Assembly: GCF_028550595.1 (NCBI RefSeq) | Contig: NZ_JAQQGN010000002.1 | Coordinates: forward strand, 558,001-622,000 | DNA length: 64,000 nucleotides | Reading direction: 5' to 3' | Origin: Luteimonas sp. BLCC-B24 | Lineage (GTDB): Bacteria; Pseudomonadota; Gammaproteobacteria; Xanthomonadales; Xanthomonadaceae | Shown: piece after piece, positions 46,678 through 54,282 of the stretch | Position numbering within the stretch: the stretch's first letter is position 1 | Layout: the number at the start of each line of letters is the position of its first letter | Translations under genes and position numbers: made by a program | The notes under the pieces: model-generated | Databases searched by the model: none | Told to the model about the DNA's origin: nothing | What the model saw: only the letters and a program-made list of their open reading frames with translations

Positions 46678-48426
46678 ATGGCTAACGGTGGGCACGGCCC
46701 GGCAGCGCCGGGCGCGGAACTCGAACGTCTGGCGCGGCAGTACTGGAACGCGTGGCAGGACGCCTTGCAACGCACGATGCCCGGGGCGACGACGCCGGGC
46801 ATGTCGGGATTCGGCATGCCGGGTGCGTTCGCCGCGCCGGCCGATCCGTGGCAGGGCGTGCGCGACTGGTGGATGCAGCAGTCGGGCGCGCCGCGTGGAG
46901 GCCTCGACGACCTGCTCGCGCGTGTCAACGGGCAGGCGGGCGCGTGGTTCGAACAGATGCAGCAGCTCGCCGGTCGCCTGGCCGGTCAGAACGCGACACC
47001 CGAGGCCGTGACGGCGGCCTGGCGGGACATGCTCGGCGGTGCCGGCGCCAACCCCTTCGCGCAGATGCTGTCGGGTCTCGATGGTCCGGGCCTCCAGGGC
47101 TGGGACACCTGGATGCAGCGGCTGGCACCGCTGCTGGGTGCGTCCGTTGACGGCGGCCGGCCATGGCACGCGTTGCCGACGTTCGGCCTCGCACGCGAGC
47201 ACCAGGAGCGCTGGCAGGGGTTCGCGCATGCACTCGCCGATTACCAGCACAGCCAGCAGGCGTTCCAGGGCTTGTTGCAGCAGGCGTCGCAGGATGCGTT
47301 CGCACACTTCGAACGGCGCCTGCGCGAGCGGGACCCGGCCCAGCCGATCGAGTCACCCCGTGCGCTCTTCGATCTGTGGATCGACGCCGCCGAGGATGCG
47401 TACGCGGACGTCGCGCTCTCGCCGCCGTTCCGCAGTGCCTATGCCGAGATGGTGGCGGGCCAGATGCGTCTGCGTCAGGCGGTACAGGCCGAGATCGAGC
47501 AGCTGTGCCGCCAGTTCGACCTGCCCACCCGCACCGAACTCGATGGCGCGCATCGCAAGCTGGCCGATCTCGAGCGCGTGGTACGGCGCCTGCGCGACCG
47601 CATCGAAACGCTCGATGCCGGCGCGAGCGCAGACCGTTCGCCTGCCGCGACCGCATCGACGCCGCCGCGTCGGCCCGCGGGCCCCACACGCGTGGGAACA
47701 ACGCCGGCCGAGGTCGAGGCGGGCACGGATTCCTCGCCGGCAGCGGGTGCGTCGCGAACGGTGGCCGCGCACGTCACCGGCACCACGCGGTCGAAGACGG
47801 CGGCGAAGAAGACGGGACCGAGGAAGACGGGCGCCAGAAAGATTGCCAGGACGAACGCGGGCTCGGACGACACTCCGGCGAGATCGGCAGCCGGGGCGAA
47901 GACAGCGGCGAAGAGGGCACCCGCAAAAAAAGCGGCGGCAAAGAAAGCAGCGGCAAAGAAGGTAGCGGCGAAGAAGGCGCCAGCCGGGAAAGCGCCTGCG
48001 AAGAAAGCGCCGGCCCGAAAGACGGCAGCAAAGAAGGCCGCGGCAAAGACGCCGGGGTCTGCGAACAGGACCGTCGCGAAGCCCCGCAAGACCGCTGGCC
48101 GTTCCGGCACCGGTCGCCGCGCCGCAGCCGCGTCGGGCGCAGTGCCGACGGGCACGGCTGTCGCCGCCGCGACCACGGCGCGCGATGCGGTGGCCGGAAC
48201 CGCCCGCCCGCAGCGCCGCGTGCCCGCACGGGCCTCGCGCACCGGCAGTGGCTCACGACGCGGATCCGCCCGTGGCGCGTCCGCGTCGCCGGCCAAGCGG
48301 GCGACGCGCGCAGCCGCGCCGGCGCCATCGCGCGCGGGGCGGCTGCCCAATCACGGGTTCGTCTCGCCGATTCCCGAGGCGCCCGCCCCGATGACGTCCG
48401 GCAAGTCCGGCCGACGGAAGCGCTGA
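46678..48426 (+). CDS. phaE: Class III PHA synthase subunit PhaE with long Lys/Ala-rich tail
   Basis: PhaE is the non-catalytic partner of PhaC in class III polyhydroxyalkanoate synthase. The first 315 or so residues match PhaE in composition and pattern: ARQYWNAWQDAL, DPWQGVRDWW, SPRALFDLWIDAAEDAYADVALSPPFRSAYAEMVAGQMRL and a coiled AHRKLADLERVVRRLRDRI. After this comes a tail of about 265 residues rich in Ala, Lys and Arg, with AAAKK repeats at about 410-457, like histone H1, AlgP or the phasin PhaF. The tail could bind DNA or granules. It ends two bases before phaC. The ATG at 46678 has better spacing from AGGAG than the one at 46675. Confidence 0.88.
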   Translation: MANGGHGPAAPGAELERLARQYWNAWQDALQRTMPGATTPGMSGFGMPGAFAAPADPWQGVRDWWMQQSGAPRGGLDDLLARVNGQAGAWFEQMQQLAGRLAGQNATPEAVTAAWRDMLGGAGANPFAQMLSGLDGPGLQGWDTWMQRLAPLLGASVDGGRPWHALPTFGLAREHQERWQGFAHALADYQHSQQAFQGLLQQASQDAFAHFERRLRERDPAQPIESPRALFDLWIDAAEDAYADVALSPPFRSAYAEMVAGQMRLRQAVQAEIEQLCRQFDLPTRTELDGAHRKLADLERVVRRLRDRIETLDAGASADRSPAATASTPPRRPAGPTRVGTTPAEVEAGTDSSPAAGASRTVAAHVTGTTRSKTAAKKTGPRKTGARKIARTNAGSDDTPARSAAGAKTAAKRAPAKKAAAKKAAAKKVAAKKAPAGKAPAKKAPARKTAAKKAAAKTPGSANRTVAKPRKTAGRSGTGRRAAAASGAVPTGTAVAAATTARDAVAGTARPQRRVPARASRTGSGSRRGSARGASASPAKRATRAAAPAPSRAGRLPNHGFVSPIPEAPAPMTSGKSGRRKR

Positions 48427-48427
48427 C

Positions 48428-49492
48428 ATGAGCACACTCCAGATCACTCCCCAGCGCATCGCCGAAGACACGATGCACATGCAGCACAAGCTCGGCGCCG
48501 CGCTGCGGACGATGCGCGACGTCGGTGATTTCGACTACGGCGCCACGACGAAGCAGGAAGTCTGGCGCGACGGCAAGGTCGTGCTGTACCGGTTCATCGG
48601 CGACAAGGCGCCGACGGCCACGGTGCCGCTGCTGATCGCCTATGCACTGGTCAACCGGCCGTACATGGTCGACCTGCAGGCCAACCGGTCCATCGTCAAA
48701 GGGCTGCTCGAACGCGGCGAGGATGTCTACATCCTCGACTGGGGGTATCCCGACCGCTCCGACCGGTTTCTCACGCTCGAGGACTACATCGAACGCTTCC
48801 TCGGCGGCGCCGTCGATCATCTGCGCCGCGGCAGTGGGCTGGACGCGATCAACCTGCTCGGCATCTGCCAGGGCGGGACCTTCGCGCTGAGCTATGCCGC
48901 GCTGCACCCGGAACGCGTACGCAACCTGATCACGATGGTCACGCCGGTGGATTTCCACACGGCCGACAACATGCTCGCGCACTGGACGCGCGACCTCGAT
49001 GTCGACCTGTTCGTCGACACCCTGGGCAACGTGCCCGCCGACATGATGAACGCCTGCTACCTCACGCTGAAGCCGTGGCGGCTGCTGGTGCAGAAGTACG
49101 TCGGCATGGTCGACATTCTCGACGACGCGGCGGCGCTGGAGGATTTCCTGCGCATGGAGAAGTGGATCTTCGACTCGCCGGATCAGGCGGGTGAGACCTT
49201 CCGCCAGTACATCAAGCAGTTCTACCAGGGCAACGGCTTCGTCAACGGCGGCATCGTCATCGGCGAGCGGGACGTGCACCTGGGCCTGGTCGAAATGCCG
49301 GTGCTCAACATCTTCGCCGAGCAGGACCATCTGGTGCCGCCGGATGCCTCACGCGCGTTGCGCGATCTGGTGGGGACGCAGGACTATTCGGAACTCTCGT
49401 TCCGCGGCGGCCATATCGGCATCTACGTCTCGGGCCGCGCCCAGACCCAGGTGCCGGCGGCCATCCACGACTGGCTCGCGCAACGCAGCTGA
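48428..49492 (+). CDS. phaC: Class III poly(R)-hydroxyalkanoic acid synthase subunit PhaC
   Basis: PhaC polymerises (R)-3-hydroxyacyl-CoA, mostly 3-hydroxybutyryl-CoA for this class, into storage granules. The 354-residue protein has the short class III length. Its alpha/beta hydrolase fold carries the lipase-like box GICQGG with the catalytic C147, and D300 (EQDHLVPP) and H329 (RGGHIGIY) complete the triad. DWGYPDRSDR is conserved. It starts two bases after phaE, as needed for making the two subunits together. Confidence 0.96.
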   Translation: MSTLQITPQRIAEDTMHMQHKLGAALRTMRDVGDFDYGATTKQEVWRDGKVVLYRFIGDKAPTATVPLLIAYALVNRPYMVDLQANRSIVKGLLERGEDVYILDWGYPDRSDRFLTLEDYIERFLGGAVDHLRRGSGLDAINLLGICQGGTFALSYAALHPERVRNLITMVTPVDFHTADNMLAHWTRDLDVDLFVDTLGNVPADMMNACYLTLKPWRLLVQKYVGMVDILDDAAALEDFLRMEKWIFDSPDQAGETFRQYIKQFYQGNGFVNGGIVIGERDVHLGLVEMPVLNIFAEQDHLVPPDASRALRDLVGTQDYSELSFRGGHIGIYVSGRAQTQVPAAIHDWLAQRS

Positions 49493-49510
49493 CGCCCGGG
49501 AACCCTCCGT

Positions 49511-49714
49511 ATGTCCACGTCCATGCCGACACTGAGCCGCACCCGCCGAGATCGCGTCGTCGCCGGAGTGCTCGGCGGTGTCGCGCGCCGGTTCGGCTGG
49601 AATCCGACGGTCGTGCGGGCGCTGTTCGTGGTGATTTCGGTGGTATCGGCCGCGTTTCCAGGCGTGTTCGTCTATCTGCTGCTGTGGCTGCTGATGCCCG
49701 AAGGCGAGGGCTGA
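49511..49714 (+). CDS. PspC domain protein
   Basis: The 67-residue protein is one PspC domain: a basic start with RDRVVAGVLGGVARRFGWNPTVVRALFVVISVV and a C-terminal membrane helix ending LLLWLLMPEG. In enteric bacteria PspC senses envelope stress. Stand-alone PspC proteins like this one have less certain roles. It lies 18 bases after phaC and seven bases before the next gene, so it may be co-expressed with both. Confidence 0.88.
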   Translation: MSTSMPTLSRTRRDRVVAGVLGGVARRFGWNPTVVRALFVVISVVSAAFPGVFVYLLLWLLMPEGEG

Positions 49715-49721
49715 TCCGTCC

Positions 49722-50159
49722 GTGCGCCGTGCGTTCGGCCTGTCGCTGGGCGCGCTGTGGACGCTGCCCAATACGCTGATCGGTCTCGTCGCCGGTCTCG
49801 CCGGCATGGTCCGGGGCGCGCGGCCGCACTGGCGCGCAGTCGATCATGCGCTGGTGTTCCAGCGCTGGCCGTGGGGCCCCGGCGGCGCGATCACGTTCGG
49901 CAACGTGATCCTGCATACCGGCGAATCCCTCGATACGGCCTGCACCACGTATTCGCACCGCGCGGGCCTGTGCGTGGATGCGGCGATCCGTCTCTCGGAC
50001 CACGAGCGCGCCCATGTCTACCAGTACATGGTGCTCGGTCCCCTGTTCCTGCCGCTGTACCTGCTGTGCGGCGGGGTGAGCGTGCGCAACCGCTTCGAAC
50101 GCGCGGCCGACCGCTACGCGCTGACGGGGCGGGGCTGGTGGCCGTGGCCGAGGCCGTGA
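49722..50159 (+). CDS. Conserved protein with HERAH motif
   Basis: I do not recognise a named family for this 145-residue protein. It starts at GTG, has a hydrophobic first segment (about 7-29), then WPWGPGGAITFGNVIL, and DHERAHVYQYMVLGPLFLPLYLL, where HERAH is an HExxH-type putative zinc site on the edge of a second hydrophobic segment. The end, NRFERAADRYAL, has an E(x)3D motif that fits a third ligand. A membrane zinc peptidase is possible, but unproven. It is closely linked to the PspC gene. Confidence 0.75.
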   Translation: MRRAFGLSLGALWTLPNTLIGLVAGLAGMVRGARPHWRAVDHALVFQRWPWGPGGAITFGNVILHTGESLDTACTTYSHRAGLCVDAAIRLSDHERAHVYQYMVLGPLFLPLYLLCGGVSVRNRFERAADRYALTGRGWWPWPRP

Positions 50160-50308
50160 GTCGGGCAGCGCCCGCGCGGCGGGGGGCGCGCAGGCGTTGG
50201 CGGGATCCCGGTGCGCAGACGTCACCGCGCGCCGGTCCGGACCCTGGTATCCAGGCGCTGCCGGGCGCACCCTGCGTCCATTCCCGATACCGAAGGAGCG
50301 CCATCGTC

Positions 50309-50821
50309 ATGCGTGATTCCCGTGAGTTCGAGACGCCGCGTTCGCCGTGGGCGTTCTTCCTGCCGGTCCTGCTGGCGGTGCTGATCGGCCAGCTCGCGGC
50401 GAACTGGATCAGCGCCCGGCTGTGGCCGGCGGCGCCGGTCGAGACCGCTGCGCCCGTGGTCTCGGAGGCGCCGGCCCAAGCGCCGGTCGTCGAACCCGCG
50501 CCGTTGCCCACGCCGGTGGCCGCCGTGCCGCCTGCCGATCCGGTCGCGGTCCTGCCGGCGCCGACATCGGTCGAGCCGGAGGTGACACCGGCACCCGCAG
50601 CGAGCGCGCCATCGGCCGAGCCGGTACCGGCGTGGACAGGCGCCACGCCGGCCGGCGCCGGCGCCGAGCCCGGCCGCGAACTTCCCGGCCCGGTGACCGC
50701 GCGCCAGGCGGGCGCGTCCGAGAGCTGCATCAACAACACCGTGGCCACGCGCAGCGCCAACGGCTGGGAACAGAGTCTCGAGAACGACGCTCCGGTGCGC
50801 TGCACCGCGATCTCGCCGTAA
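50309..50821 (+). CDS. Membrane-anchored Pro/Ala-rich protein
   Basis: The 170-residue protein has one N-terminal membrane helix (about 14-40), then a long Pro/Ala/Val-rich stretch (about 43-130) probably spanning the periplasm, and a short C-terminal part with two cysteines (ESCINNTVATRSANGWEQSLENDAPVRCTAIS) that could form a disulfide. No family is recognised. GAAGGAG lies a little far (about 10 bases) from the ATG. It follows the HERAH gene by 149 bases. Confidence 0.7.
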   Translation: MRDSREFETPRSPWAFFLPVLLAVLIGQLAANWISARLWPAAPVETAAPVVSEAPAQAPVVEPAPLPTPVAAVPPADPVAVLPAPTSVEPEVTPAPAASAPSAEPVPAWTGATPAGAGAEPGRELPGPVTARQAGASESCINNTVATRSANGWEQSLENDAPVRCTAISP

Positions 50822-50827
50822 CGGCCG

Positions 50828-51643
50828 TCAGGCGGTCGGAATGCGCGCCAGCGAGGCGCCCACCGCGCCGCCCGCCGCCGCGAACCGGCGCTCGGCGAAC
50901 ACGAGTCCGCCTGCGCCGGCCAGCACCACGCTGCTGCAACGCGTGCCGTACACCGGGTCTTCGATGAAGGGTGGCGACAGACGCCGCTCGAGCGCCAGGC
51001 CGACGCCGGTGTCGGGCAGGGCGGCATCCGGCGCGGTACGCGTATCGCGCAACCCCGCGAACAGCGGCGCGAGCTGCGCGTCGACGGTCTCGCCGGTGGC
51101 GGCCGCGTCGCGGTCGATGCCGGCTCCCGGCGGCTGCCTCTCGATCCACTGCTGCAATGTGCGCGCGGCCGAAGTGCTCTTGGGCCACGGCGCATCGAAG
51201 GCGCCGTTCGACATCGCATGCAGGCCCGGGGTGACCGCGCGCGCGTCGAAGCCGGGATGGTTGCCTGCGAACCACAGCGCGTCGCCGTCCCAGAGCAACA
51301 GGTTGAAGCGTCCGTAGTCGGCGGCATCGGCCTCGAGCGCACGCGCGAAGTCGCCCGCCGAGCGGTCGCCGCGAACGAAATCACGCACCAGCCAGCCCCG
51401 CGAGCGCGCCGCCGTGTCCACGTCCCGTCCGGCACGCACATTGGTGACAGCCGCAAGCCGTCGCCGCGCCGTGACCTGCAACCAGCTGCCGCCGCGGCCG
51501 AGATCGCGCCCGCCGTACACATCGGGCGCTTCGGGGTCGGGGCCTGCTGCGGCCGTCGGGCGGGCATGCAGCTCGTCGCGGTTGGCGATCAGCACCAGCG
51601 GCAGGTCGGGGCGCGTCTTCCACGCGATGGCGATCAGGCACAT
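50828..51643 (-). CDS. NRDE family protein (TANGO2-like)
   Basis: The 271-residue protein begins MCLIAIAWKT, and the NRDE motif is seen in LVLIANRDELHARPT. It belongs to the Ntn-hydrolase-like TANGO2/NRDE family, in which Cys2 would be the nucleophile after loss of Met1. Further family points are GGRDLGRGGSWLQVT, RRLAAVTNVRAG and YGTRCSSVVLA. The biochemical role is not settled. Involvement in haem or acyl handling has been proposed for relatives. The ATG at 51643 is chosen because the family starts there. Confidence 0.88.
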   Translation of the reverse strand: MCLIAIAWKTRPDLPLVLIANRDELHARPTAAAGPDPEAPDVYGGRDLGRGGSWLQVTARRRLAAVTNVRAGRDVDTAARSRGWLVRDFVRGDRSAGDFARALEADAADYGRFNLLLWDGDALWFAGNHPGFDARAVTPGLHAMSNGAFDAPWPKSTSAARTLQQWIERQPPGAGIDRDAAATGETVDAQLAPLFAGLRDTRTAPDAALPDTGVGLALERRLSPPFIEDPVYGTRCSSVVLAGAGGLVFAERRFAAAGGAVGASLARIPTA

Positions 51644-51728
51644 GACGCCGATGCTAGCCGATGGCGTCGACGGCGCCGTCGTGTCCGAACGCACAGCGTC
51701 GTGCGTCGCGCATGGCCGGCGTGCGGCC

Positions 51729-51814
51729 TGGTACCGGAGGCGGGACTCGAACCCGCACGCTTTTAAGGGCGGCGGATTTTGAGTCCGCTGCGTCTACCAT
51801 TCCGCCACTCCGGC
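51729..51814 (-). tRNA. tRNA-Leu(CAA)
   Basis: The minus strand folds as an 86-base class II tRNA. The acceptor arm GCCGGAG pairs with CTCCGGT, and the 3' A plus CCA is encoded. The anticodon arm is GCGGA, loop CTCAAAA, TCCGC, giving anticodon CAA. A long variable arm (CGCCCTTAAAAGCG region) and the T-arm GCGGGTTCGAGTCCCGC follow. It reads UUG leucine codons. A TATACT box lies 11 bases upstream of its 5' end. No integrase or attachment-site duplication is seen next to it. Confidence 0.97.
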
Positions 51815-51824
51815 GCGGACGCGG

Positions 51825-51830
51825 AGTATA
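51825..51830 (-). promoter_or_regulatory. -10 box of the tRNA-Leu gene
   Basis: TATACT on the minus strand ends 11 bases before the mature tRNA 5' end, so transcription would begin almost at the tRNA. A -35 match is poor (CCTGGC at 17 bases). Confidence 0.5.
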
Positions 51831-51929
51831 GCGGATCGCGGCGAAGGGCCAGGCTCGTCTTTGCGCAATCCGAACATCGGGACAGGCATGATCCGCGGGC
51901 CGGTGCCCGCCGGTGTGTCCGGAGTTCCC

Positions 51930-52427
51930 ATGCCCAAGGCCAACCGCCCATCGACGTCCACCCGGCCGAGCCGGCCCGGTCTGCGCTCGGGACTCGCCGC
52001 GGTGATCGCCATGACCGCCGCGGCCTGCGCCACGGCGCCGGGACCGCGGCTGGCGGATGCCGAACCGGTCGCCGAGCGCGAGCTGCAGAGCGTGCCGGCA
52101 CCGCCCGCGGGCCAGATCCACCTGGCGCGTGGCGTGTTCCGCGTGCATCTGAGCAACATCCGCTGCGTGCGTGCGCCGTGTCCGAACGGCTACCTCGTCT
52201 CGAATGTCGAGGGGCAGCCGCCCGCGGTACGCCCCGAGGCGGTCCAGCCGGTCTCGAACATCCCGCAGCAGGTGCGGTTCGACGCCGCATCGGGGGGCGC
52301 GATCGAGGACGGCCTGGTGGACAAGGCCCACGTCGGCGACGGCATCGTCGTCGAAGGCCAGGCGTGGCTGATCGAGGGAGGCCGCACGCTGCGCGTCGAA
52401 GTCGCCCGCCTGCTCGCCGACGAGTGA
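51930..52427 (+). CDS. Putative lipoprotein of unknown function
   Basis: The 165-residue protein has a long basic leader, a hydrophobic segment and a lipobox-like TAAAC near residue 35, so it is probably a lipoprotein. After a short linker the mature part has LARGVFRVHLSNIRCVRAPCPNGYLVSNVEG, with two cysteines that could pair, and a compact beta-rich domain (AHVGDGIVVEGQAWLIEGGRTLRVEVARLL). No named family is recognised. The ATG at 51930 is supported by GGAGTTCCC just upstream. Confidence 0.7.
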   Translation: MPKANRPSTSTRPSRPGLRSGLAAVIAMTAAACATAPGPRLADAEPVAERELQSVPAPPAGQIHLARGVFRVHLSNIRCVRAPCPNGYLVSNVEGQPPAVRPEAVQPVSNIPQQVRFDAASGGAIEDGLVDKAHVGDGIVVEGQAWLIEGGRTLRVEVARLLADE

Positions 52428-52470
52428 TTCCCGCGGCGCGACGCGATCGCGCGCGCGCAGGGCCGAGCGG

Positions 52471-53073
52471 TCAACCGGTGGCGTCGGCCGGCAACGCGCT
52501 GTCGACGCGTCGATACCAGCCGTCACCGATCGGATCGAAACGCGCGCAGCGCCGGATCGGCGCTTCATAGACGTGCAGCGACACCGCCACCGTCGCCGCG
52601 CTGGCATTGCGGATCGTGTGGTACTCGTGCGGCGGGATCAGACTGCCCGCGCTGCCTGCGCCGGCCTGCATGCCGGTCGCCGCCAGAAAGCGGAAGCGTT
52701 CCTCGTCGCGTTCCAGCAGGGCGTACTGGGCGATCTCGAGCGTGCCGCGCCAGATGCCCTCGACGCACCACAGCCCGTCATGGTCGTGAATCGGCGTGCC
52801 CTGGCCGGGCCCCCAGGTCATCGCGACGAGGCTGTAGCCGTGCACCGGGCTGCGATACAGCTCGCGGCGCGCGTAGTGGCCGTCGACCGGCGTGTGCACG
52901 CACGCGGGCAGTTGCACGACCGGATCGCGGATCGCCTCGCACATGGCATCGCGCAGCGCGGCCGTGACCGCATGCTCGTCACCGCGCAGCACGGCGGCGT
53001 CGAAGGCCGCGATCAGGCGATCGCGACCGGGAAACGCGACGTCGGGCAGGGTCGCGGTGTGAGGCTGGATCAT
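52471..53073 (-). CDS. Cysteine dioxygenase family protein (thiol dioxygenase)
   Basis: The 200-residue cupin should oxidise a small thiol such as cysteine or 3-mercaptopropionate to the sulfinate using non-haem iron. The iron ligands are visible: H96 and H98 in TPIHDHDGLWCVEG, and H152 in the PHEYHTIRN stretch. The Cys-Tyr crosslink of mammalian enzymes is not expected in this bacterial type. It begins 44 bases after metX on the same strand, which links thiol oxidation to sulfur amino acid synthesis. The exact substrate cannot be told. Confidence 0.88.
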   Translation of the reverse strand: MIQPHTATLPDVAFPGRDRLIAAFDAAVLRGDEHAVTAALRDAMCEAIRDPVVQLPACVHTPVDGHYARRELYRSPVHGYSLVAMTWGPGQGTPIHDHDGLWCVEGIWRGTLEIAQYALLERDEERFRFLAATGMQAGAGSAGSLIPPHEYHTIRNASAATVAVSLHVYEAPIRRCARFDPIGDGWYRRVDSALPADATG

Positions 53074-53117
53074 GGGCCCAGTCTAGCCCGCGCGCTCCGC
53101 GCCTGCAGGCCGCGGCG

Positions 53118-54233
53118 CTACAGCGATGCCAGAAAGCCGCCGACGGCCGGGCCGAAGCGTTCGATGTCGACCAGGAACGCATCGTGGCCCTGCGGCGATT
53201 CGAGCGGCAGGAAGGCCGCGTCGACACCGCCCGCGCGCAGGCCCTCGGCGATCTGTTGCTGCTGCTGCAGCGGGAACAGGATGTCGGTCTGCACACCGAT
53301 CGCGAGCGCACGTTCGATGGGCAGCGCCGCGAGTCCGGCTTCGGTGGAGCCGCCGATGCTGTCGCCGATGTCGAACCAGTCCATCGACCGGCTCAGATAC
53401 AGATAACAGTTGGGATCGAAGCGACGGACGAAGCGCCGCGCATGGCCCTCGAGATAGCTTTCGACCTCGAACTCGAGGCCGAACGGATCCTCGTCGTCGC
53501 GCCGGTCCGATTCGAGACGCACGCGCCCGAAGCGCCCGTCCCATTCCAGGGCGGAGCGGTAGGTGATCACACCGAGCTTGCGCGCCATGCGCATGCCGCT
53601 TTCGGGATAGCGGCTGTCGTCGTAGTCGCCCCCGTTCCAGTGCGGATCGAGGCGGATGGCCTCGCGCTGCAGCGAGCGGATCGCGATCGAGAACGGCAGC
53701 GCGCGCGCAGCGCCGCAGATGTTGATGTGCGTGCGGGCGAGACCCGGATGCCGGGCCAGCAGCGACAGCGCGGTCATCCCGCCCATCGAGTTGCCGATCA
53801 CGCAGGCCAGTCGCGTGATCCCGAGTGCACGCACCACGTGCGCGGCGGCATCGGCGCCGTCCTCGATCGACAGCTCCGGGAACGACAGGCGATACGGCGC
53901 GCCGGTCGCCGGATCGATCGATGCCGGCCCGGTCGAGCCCTTGCAACTGCCGAGCGAATTGACGCAGACCACGAACCAGCGATCGGTGTCGATCGGCTTG
54001 CCCGGCCCGAGCATCGGCTCCCACCAGCCCGGCGAGGGATCGTCTCCGGTAGACGCGGCATGGGCATCGGGCGACAGGCCGGTGACGATCAGGATCGCGT
54101 TGCCACGCGATGCCTCCAGCGTGCCCCAGGTTTCGAACGCGACGCGTGCGCCGTGCAGCGCGCCGCCGCGCTTCATCGGAAACGGCGAGGGCAGATCGAC
54201 AAAGCGCGTGCCCGGTGGAATGAATTCGGTCAT
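53118..54233 (-). CDS. metX: MetX-type O-succinyltransferase (serine or homoserine)
   Basis: The 371-residue alpha/beta hydrolase of the MetX family acylates the hydroxyl of homoserine or serine before sulfide is added. S149 in CVIGNSMGGM is the nucleophile, followed by the DILFPLQQQQQ and ESPQGHDAF regions with the catalytic Asp and His. In Xanthomonadaceae, proteins annotated as MetX have been shown to act as L-serine O-succinyltransferases that feed cysteine synthesis, so serine may be the true acceptor here. The sequence alone, as read by eye, does not settle it. Confidence 0.92.
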   Translation of the reverse strand: MTEFIPPGTRFVDLPSPFPMKRGGALHGARVAFETWGTLEASRGNAILIVTGLSPDAHAASTGDDPSPGWWEPMLGPGKPIDTDRWFVVCVNSLGSCKGSTGPASIDPATGAPYRLSFPELSIEDGADAAAHVVRALGITRLACVIGNSMGGMTALSLLARHPGLARTHINICGAARALPFSIAIRSLQREAIRLDPHWNGGDYDDSRYPESGMRMARKLGVITYRSALEWDGRFGRVRLESDRRDDEDPFGLEFEVESYLEGHARRFVRRFDPNCYLYLSRSMDWFDIGDSIGGSTEAGLAALPIERALAIGVQTDILFPLQQQQQIAEGLRAGGVDAAFLPLESPQGHDAFLVDIERFGPAVGGFLASL

Positions 54234-54282
54234 CGGCCAAGTGTAGCGACTGCGCCCGTCATGCCCGGGCGCATGGCGGGTG

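Noticed and set aside
47163-48431. Second long plus-strand frame overlapping phaE
   Set aside because: Its Gly/Glu/Ser-rich translation comes from reading the Lys/Ala repeat codons in another phase; it has no start signal of its own. It matters only as a possible frameshift product.
51729-51814. tRNA-Leu as a possible integration site of a mobile element
   Set aside because: No integrase, no repeated tRNA 3' end and no change in base composition are seen on either side.
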